Position numbers and translations under genes: made by a program. Under the pieces are notes generated by a model that was not told the origin of the DNA, did not search any database, and was given only the letters and a program-made list of their open reading frames with translations. DNA of 64,000 nt from Acidihalobacter sp. (GTDB lineage: Bacteria > Pseudomonadota > Gammaproteobacteria > DSM-5130 > Acidihalobacteraceae), in assembly GCA_027013225.1 (NCBI GenBank), contig JALUXU010000067.1, forward strand, positions 61,823 through 125,822, in the 5' to 3' direction. Shown here piece after piece: positions 59,686 to 64,000 of this stretch (position 1 is its first letter; each line of letters starts with the position of its first letter).

Positions 59686-61038
59686 ATGCTCATGAAGATG
59701 GACGATTTTTTCCATACTATTGAAAAAGGCGATTGTCCATCTCCACCGCGGGTGGTGCTGCAGCTGTTCGAGCGTATGGAGGATCCACAAGCAGGGGTCA
59801 GTGACATCGCCAATCTGGTTCGTCGTGATCCGGTGATCGCTGCCAAGGCCATCAAGCTGGCCAATTCAGTTCTTTACCAGGGTTTGCGTCCGGCCGTCGC
59901 CATAGAAGATGCCATCACTCGCATCGGCCTGTCGGCGTTAGCCCGTCTGGCGCTGGGCATCTCATTGATTCAGCAGCATCCCGCTCTCGGAGAATTTATG
60001 GACCTGCCACGTTACTGGAGCGCGGCCCTGCTGCGTGGTGTTGTCATGCAGGCGCTGGCCCGCCGCTATAACTCAGGTTCACCCACCGAGGCTTTTACCT
60101 TGGGGCTGCTCGCTGAAATCGGCCGTTTAGCCATGGCTTGTGCTACGCCCGAAATTATGGAGCCAATTCTTTCGACCGCCCGTGACGATTCTCATTGTTG
60201 CGAGCTCGAACGCGGGGAATTCGGTTTCGATCATCATCAGCTCAGTGCTGCGCTTCTAGAGAGATGGAAACTACCTGCAGTCATGACCTTGGCTATTTGC
60301 GGATCACCGTCTAGGGAGGGAGAAAGGCTGCCGCGCCGAAGCCTTCAGTTGCGGGAACAACTGAATTTGGCGCGCCGTTTTTCCGACTATGCCGAAGGGC
60401 TTTTTCCAGACGTGCCGCCTCCATTGAGCGAAGAGGTGTTGGCGAAATTCGAGCTTGATGAATCCGCGGTGGAATCTCTTCAGGGCGAACTGGCTTCGCA
60501 ATGGCGTGAATTGGCGGACTTGTTCGAACTGGAGGCGCCTCCCGATCTGTTGAGGCGTTTGGATAGCCTGCGTGAGAATGAACCATATCAAGCCGAGTCC
60601 ACCGAATGGTATTCATGCGAAGCGGCGCGAAAGGTTTTGCTCGTGGATGATGATACTGACAGCCGTGCGATACTGAGACATATGCTTGAACCTGTCGGTT
60701 TTCGCGTATTAGAGGCTGAAGAAATGGATGCCGCCATCGCCGTCGTGGAAAGGGAGATGCCCCGCATCCTGCTCGTGGGCTGGAGGCAAGCAGAGAAGGA
60801 TAGCTTGGGCTTTTGTCAGCGATTACGAGAGCGGTTTGGTGGGCAAGTCTATATTTATCTGATTTCCTCCAACACGCCTAGGGATCAGAGCCTCGTGGCG
60901 TTGGAGGCCGGCGCCGACGACATCATCGAAAAACCCTTGTCACCGCGCCTGCTCGCCGCCAAACTTCGAATGGCGCGCCAGCATGTAGCGTATATGCTCT
61001 CCTTGGAGGCAGCTCAGCATCGTATTGTGCCGTCTTAA
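59686..61038 (+). CDS. HDOD domain protein with degenerate receiver domain
   Basis: This 450-residue protein has an HDOD domain at about residues 8-215 (SPPRVVLQLFERM, DPVIAAKAIKLANS), used in bacterial signalling, and a response-regulator receiver-like domain at about 315-435. The receiver keeps the acidic pair (VDDD, 320-323), Ser394 and the lysine in IIEKPL (416), but the phosphoacceptor aspartate position is Gly365 in ILLVGWRQ. It is thus unlikely to be phosphorylated in the usual way. AAGG lies eight bases before a second ATG at 59692, which may be the true start. Confidence 0.88.
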   Translation: MLMKMDDFFHTIEKGDCPSPPRVVLQLFERMEDPQAGVSDIANLVRRDPVIAAKAIKLANSVLYQGLRPAVAIEDAITRIGLSALARLALGISLIQQHPALGEFMDLPRYWSAALLRGVVMQALARRYNSGSPTEAFTLGLLAEIGRLAMACATPEIMEPILSTARDDSHCCELERGEFGFDHHQLSAALLERWKLPAVMTLAICGSPSREGERLPRRSLQLREQLNLARRFSDYAEGLFPDVPPPLSEEVLAKFELDESAVESLQGELASQWRELADLFELEAPPDLLRRLDSLRENEPYQAESTEWYSCEAARKVLLVDDDTDSRAILRHMLEPVGFRVLEAEEMDAAIAVVEREMPRILLVGWRQAEKDSLGFCQRLRERFGGQVYIYLISSNTPRDQSLVALEAGADDIIEKPLSPRLLAAKLRMARQHVAYMLSLEAAQHRIVPS

Positions 61039-61116
61039 TAGCGAATTGTTTACACAGACCAGCTGCTTCCTGGTATGGCCTCTTGCCGATATAACGCCAG
61101 AATAAGAGGGGAAAGC

Positions 61117-61743
61117 ATGGATCCATCGTTTTGGCATCAGCGCTGGCAGGAGAACCGCATCGGTTTTCATCAAACTCAAATCAATTTTCATCTGGAGCGG
61201 TTTTGGCCGCAGCTGAATGTGCCACCGGGGGAACTGGTGTTTGTCCCACTGTGCGGGAAAAGCCTTGACATGCTGTGGCTGGCGTCACAAGGACATCGGG
61301 TATTCGGTGTTGAACTCAGCCCGATAGCCGTTTCCGCCTTTTTCCGCGAAAATGGATTGACTCCAAAAATCGAGAAAAGCGGTGGATTCGAGCGTTATGT
61401 GTATGGCGAAATCGAAATACTCTGCGGGGATTTTTTTGATCTCGAGAGCTTGCATCTCAGAGATGCCAGAGGTGTATATGATCGAGCATCCTTGATCGCC
61501 TTGCCTTCTGAAACGCGCATTGAATACGCCAGGCATTTGCGGCGGATTTTGCCCAGCCGGCCGCCAATACTCCTTATTACGCTGGATTATCCCAAAGAGG
61601 CGCGCCAGGGGCCCCCTTTCGCCGTCAATGAAGAGGAGGTGCGGAGGCTTTATGCGAACGCATGGGAAGTAAAGAGCATCGCATCAGAGAATATAGAAAG
61701 CACGCTCCGTGAGCATGTTTTTTATCTTTCGCCACCGCCGTAG
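61117..61743 (+). CDS. tpm: Thiopurine S-methyltransferase family protein
   Basis: This 208-residue SAM-dependent enzyme matches the bacterial TPMT family: SFWHQRWQENRIGFHQ near residue 4, VFVPLCGKSLDMLWLASQGH, VYDRASLIALP near 125 and LLITLDYPKE near 156. In other gammaproteobacteria these enzymes methylate selenium and tellurium compounds; the substrate here is unknown. AGAGGGGAAAG precedes the ATG at 61117; the frame extends 14 codons upstream. Confidence 0.93.
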   Translation: MDPSFWHQRWQENRIGFHQTQINFHLERFWPQLNVPPGELVFVPLCGKSLDMLWLASQGHRVFGVELSPIAVSAFFRENGLTPKIEKSGGFERYVYGEIEILCGDFFDLESLHLRDARGVYDRASLIALPSETRIEYARHLRRILPSRPPILLITLDYPKEARQGPPFAVNEEEVRRLYANAWEVKSIASENIESTLREHVFYLSPPP

Positions 61744-61777
61744 ACCCTCTTTCGGGTGCGCAAAAGGGAGCGCGCGT

Positions 61778-62125
61778 TCAGGCCGCTTCGGTATGGGATG
61801 AGTCCGATGAGTTGGGTTCTTCGTAGTAGACCCTTTGGCCATCGGGCGTGTAAAGCTCGAGATGGTTGCTGGCGATGAATGCAAGGACTTGTTTATATAC
61901 ATCCGGCCGCTGTTTTCGCAATTCATCGAAATCGACTTCGACAGCATGCCCATATTGTTCAGTGTAGGCTGGCCGCAAAAAAGGCGCGTAGATGAGATGA
62001 TGCCGGGAATCGAACTCGGCCGCCATGTCACTGAGCATCTCCGACCATGCCGATGGCCGGAACTTGGCACCGTTACGGTATCCCGAAATAATCATCTTTC
62101 CGTGTAATTCAATGTTATTGTTCAT
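61778..62125 (-). CDS. DUF3579-like protein
   Basis: This 115-residue protein has the pattern IISGYRNGAKFRPSAWSEML near residues 12-31, resembling the DUF3579 family (IxG...GxxFRPSxWAExL). The middle contains RPDVYKQVLAFIASNHLELY near 73-92. The C-terminus is an acidic, Ser-rich tail. No function is known. It is convergent with the TPMT gene. The family call is from memory of a short pattern. Confidence 0.6.
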   Translation of the reverse strand: MNNNIELHGKMIISGYRNGAKFRPSAWSEMLSDMAAEFDSRHHLIYAPFLRPAYTEQYGHAVEVDFDELRKQRPDVYKQVLAFIASNHLELYTPDGQRVYYEEPNSSDSSHTEAA

Positions 62126-62268
62126 AGTATTGGCTCATTCATTCGATTAGTCGAAGAACCCTCAGCTCGCGGCTGTTTCCCGCGGCCGCCGATGAGTCTA
62201 GTCACCTGTTTGGCGACAGTCTCTTGCCTTTCTGACTATTGGCAGGCATCTCTCTGCCCAATGGTTTT

Positions 62269-62298
62269 ATTATCTACCCATTTAGGTGCTCTAATCAA
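62269..62298 (-). promoter_or_regulatory. Candidate promoter for the DUF3579-like gene
   Basis: On the minus strand TTGATT (62293-62298) and GATAAT (62269-62274) are 18 bases apart. They lie about 145 bases upstream of the start at 62125, in a gap with no gene. Confidence 0.35.
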
Positions 62299-62366
62299 TG
62301 CAAATTTACCAATTGTTCACCGATCCCAGCATCTGATAAGTAAGGAAAAGGGGTTGTTGTATTCGA

Positions 62367-63770
62367 TCAGAGTCGCTCGAGTTCCAGGGGGGCTTCGCCA
62401 TAAACTTTTTTTGCCAACGCGCGAAGCGCTGAACGCAACCCCTCCTCAAGCACTGGATGATAAAAGGGCATTCGCAGGAATTCAGCTACGGTCATTTGCT
62501 GCTGGATGGCCAGGGCGATTAAATGGGCCAAATGTTCGGCGGCGGGAATCAGCATTTCGGCGCCCCGCAATCGAGAGGTGCCTCGGTCGGCATAAATGCG
62601 CAATTTCCCTGAAGCTCTGAGCATGGCAATGGCTCGGGCCTGATGGGAAAAATCGTATTCGCCGGTGACGATTTCCTCGTTGGCACGTAATTGTGCATAT
62701 GTTTCCCCGACCACGGCAATCTGCGGATCCGAAAATGCGATGTACAAGGGAACGCGGCGGCGAAAGCTTGTTGGGCCATGCAGGGCATTCCAGGCGGCAA
62801 TGAAGCCTTCATCCGAGGCTTCATGCAGTACAGGCCGCTCACCGTCGGCATCTCCTGCAATGAATACTGGCAAATCATCGACTTGCATCGTATGCCGATC
62901 GAATGGTGGCAGTCCGCGTCTATCCAGAGTTACATTCAGCGTTTCCAGTCCCAATCCTTCGATGTTTGCACGCCTCCCCATTGCGGCCAGCACCCAATCT
63001 ACCTCATGCGCCGTTTCGCCATCATCAATGGCCACTCCATTCGCGCTGTGCCGCAATTGAACGGCTCGCCCCAGATTGATAGGGAAGTCGGATTTCATTA
63101 GGTGTTTCGCTTCCTCTTGTACGACTGGATCACTTATCGGACCAAGAGTTTCCCGCATTTCATAACCACTGATATCCAGACCGAGGCGCGCCAGGGCTTG
63201 ACCAAGTTCGAGCCCAATCACTCCAAGACCAATGACGGCTCCTCGTGGAGCCAAATCCTTTTGTTCGAACAAATTATCGGTGGTCAAAATATTTGCGGCA
63301 AAAGGGCGCCAAGCATCGGGAATTACAGGTCGTGAACCAGTAGCCACGATGATGCGGTCCGCTTCTATGCGCTCTTCATTGTCATTGTCAGTTCGTTTGA
63401 CGATGATATGGTGAGGACCGTCGAGGCGGGCGCGGCCCGGTATGTTGCGATCTCCGAGGGCGTCCGTGGCTGCCAATACGCTGTTTACTCGTGCATCGCG
63501 GTAATCGCGCACCCGTCGCAGTATGGCCGGAAGATCAGCCCTCAGTCCTTCACCACCTCGAATGCCGAGTTCATTGAGTGCATGACGGCGGTGGTAGTCA
63601 TCCGCTGCCTGAATCAGAGCCTTGGAAGGCATGCAACCAATGCGGGCACAGGTGGTGCCGTAAGGACCCTCATTGACGATGACAAAATCCTGTGTATGCT
63701 TGCGTATCAAGCCAAGAGCAGTTAGGCCGGCGGTGCCCGCTCCGATGATGGCGATTTGTACCTTGCGCAT
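62367..63770 (-). CDS. Dihydrolipoyl dehydrogenase
   Basis: This 467-residue FAD-dependent pyridine nucleotide-disulfide oxidoreductase has IAIIGAGTAGLTAL at the start, the redox-active pair in GTTCARIGCMPSKAL near residue 41, NAD-binding VIGLGVIGLELGQALARLG near 175 and FIAGDADGERPVLHEA near 303. The C-terminal active-site segment reads MPFYHPVLEEGLRSAL, keeping the His-Glu pair. I placed the start at 63770 because GGGAG then lies nine bases away. It stands alone, with no dehydrogenase E1/E2 genes nearby; a relation to lipoate-dependent sulfur oxidation or another role cannot be settled. Confidence 0.88.
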   Translation of the reverse strand: MRKVQIAIIGAGTAGLTALGLIRKHTQDFVIVNEGPYGTTCARIGCMPSKALIQAADDYHRRHALNELGIRGGEGLRADLPAILRRVRDYRDARVNSVLAATDALGDRNIPGRARLDGPHHIIVKRTDNDNEERIEADRIIVATGSRPVIPDAWRPFAANILTTDNLFEQKDLAPRGAVIGLGVIGLELGQALARLGLDISGYEMRETLGPISDPVVQEEAKHLMKSDFPINLGRAVQLRHSANGVAIDDGETAHEVDWVLAAMGRRANIEGLGLETLNVTLDRRGLPPFDRHTMQVDDLPVFIAGDADGERPVLHEASDEGFIAAWNALHGPTSFRRRVPLYIAFSDPQIAVVGETYAQLRANEEIVTGEYDFSHQARAIAMLRASGKLRIYADRGTSRLRGAEMLIPAAEHLAHLIALAIQQQMTVAEFLRMPFYHPVLEEGLRSALRALAKKVYGEAPLELERL

Positions 63771-63917
63771 GGATTGCATCTCCCGTGATTGGAATTTGGC
63801 CTGGCCTGAATATTACCATTTTAGAACACGATGAACGGGCCGAGGCGGGTATTCTCAAACGGCTACCGGCCGCTCCACGCTGAAGACCGCCCGTGCCTGG
63901 CCATCAAGGAGTTTGCC

Positions 63918-64000
63918 ATGTCGTTGTGGGAGTACGTCAGCAAGACTTGGGTGCGCCAGGATTGGGAGCGGTGGTTGTCCTGGGCAATGCGCTGTCGGCT
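63918..64000 (+). CDS. Start of an unidentified gene, cut by window edge
   Basis: An ATG at 63918 has AAGGAG seven bases upstream and an open frame to the edge. The visible 27 residues begin MSLWEYVSKTWVRQDWERWL and are rich in tryptophan. No family can be named from this much. Confidence 0.55.
   Translation, partial: MSLWEYVSKTWVRQDWERWLSWAMRCR

Overview
The window looks like chromosomal DNA of a gammaproteobacterium. This rests on gene order: lptM-lysA-dapF-DUF484-xerC and hslV-hslU-DUF971-ubiE-ubiJ-ubiB run together on one strand, and aroQ-accB-accC-prmA and hprK-rapZ are also kept. Three genes or gene sets fit a chemolithoautotroph: the RuBisCO-activase pair cbbQ-cbbO, the glycolate oxidase set glcDEF (phosphoglycolate salvage) and a TusA-type sulfur carrier. 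No RuBisCO gene is present here, so autotrophy is an inference and no genus is proposed.

Layout. 1-6650 (minus): glyQ-glyS (glyS runs off the left edge) and glcD-glcE-glcF. 6735-8048: a host-attachment-family protein and yggS. 8280-11629 (plus): three tandem PilT/PilU-type pilus retraction ATPases. 11644-17204 (minus): aroQ-accB-accC-prmA-DUF3426-gshA. 17407-18876 (plus): thrC. 18889-23337 (minus): an isoprenylcysteine-methyltransferase-like membrane protein, hprK-rapZ, hemH and an HNH nuclease. 23624-26435 (plus): pntAA-pntAB-pntB. 26482-34016 (minus): three large cyclic-di-GMP proteins in a row: GAF-GGDEF-globin-GAF-EAL, FIST-GGDEF-EAL and a membrane-bound sensor GGDEF. 34043-37348: divergent metR/metE with candidate MetR sites between them. 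37446-38048: a 2-Cys peroxiredoxin.

38095-47885 is the large minus-strand housekeeping block (lptM, lysA, dapF, DUF484, xerC, hslV, hslU, DUF971, ubiE, ubiJ, ubiB), interrupted by one plus-strand tusA-like gene. 48020-49264 (plus): a carboxylesterase, an unknown 122-residue protein and DUF2905. 49265-50563 is a mobile-element graveyard: a decayed DDE transposase, a strong terminator and, directly after its T-tract, an internally deleted group II intron that looks like class C. 50564-53622: cbbQ-cbbO. 53739-59615: a UPF0104-type membrane protein, a family 9 glycosyltransferase and metH. 59686-64000: an HDOD protein with a degenerate receiver, a TPMT-type methyltransferase, a DUF3579-like protein, a stand-alone dihydrolipoyl dehydrogenase and the start of one more gene.

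No tRNA, rRNA, CRISPR array, prophage or complete insertion sequence was seen. The most unusual parts are the cyclic-di-GMP block with its globin-linked GGDEF/EAL protein, the third PilT-like ATPase, the intron relic after a terminator, cbbQO without RuBisCO, and the HDOD protein whose receiver domain lacks its phosphoacceptor aspartate.
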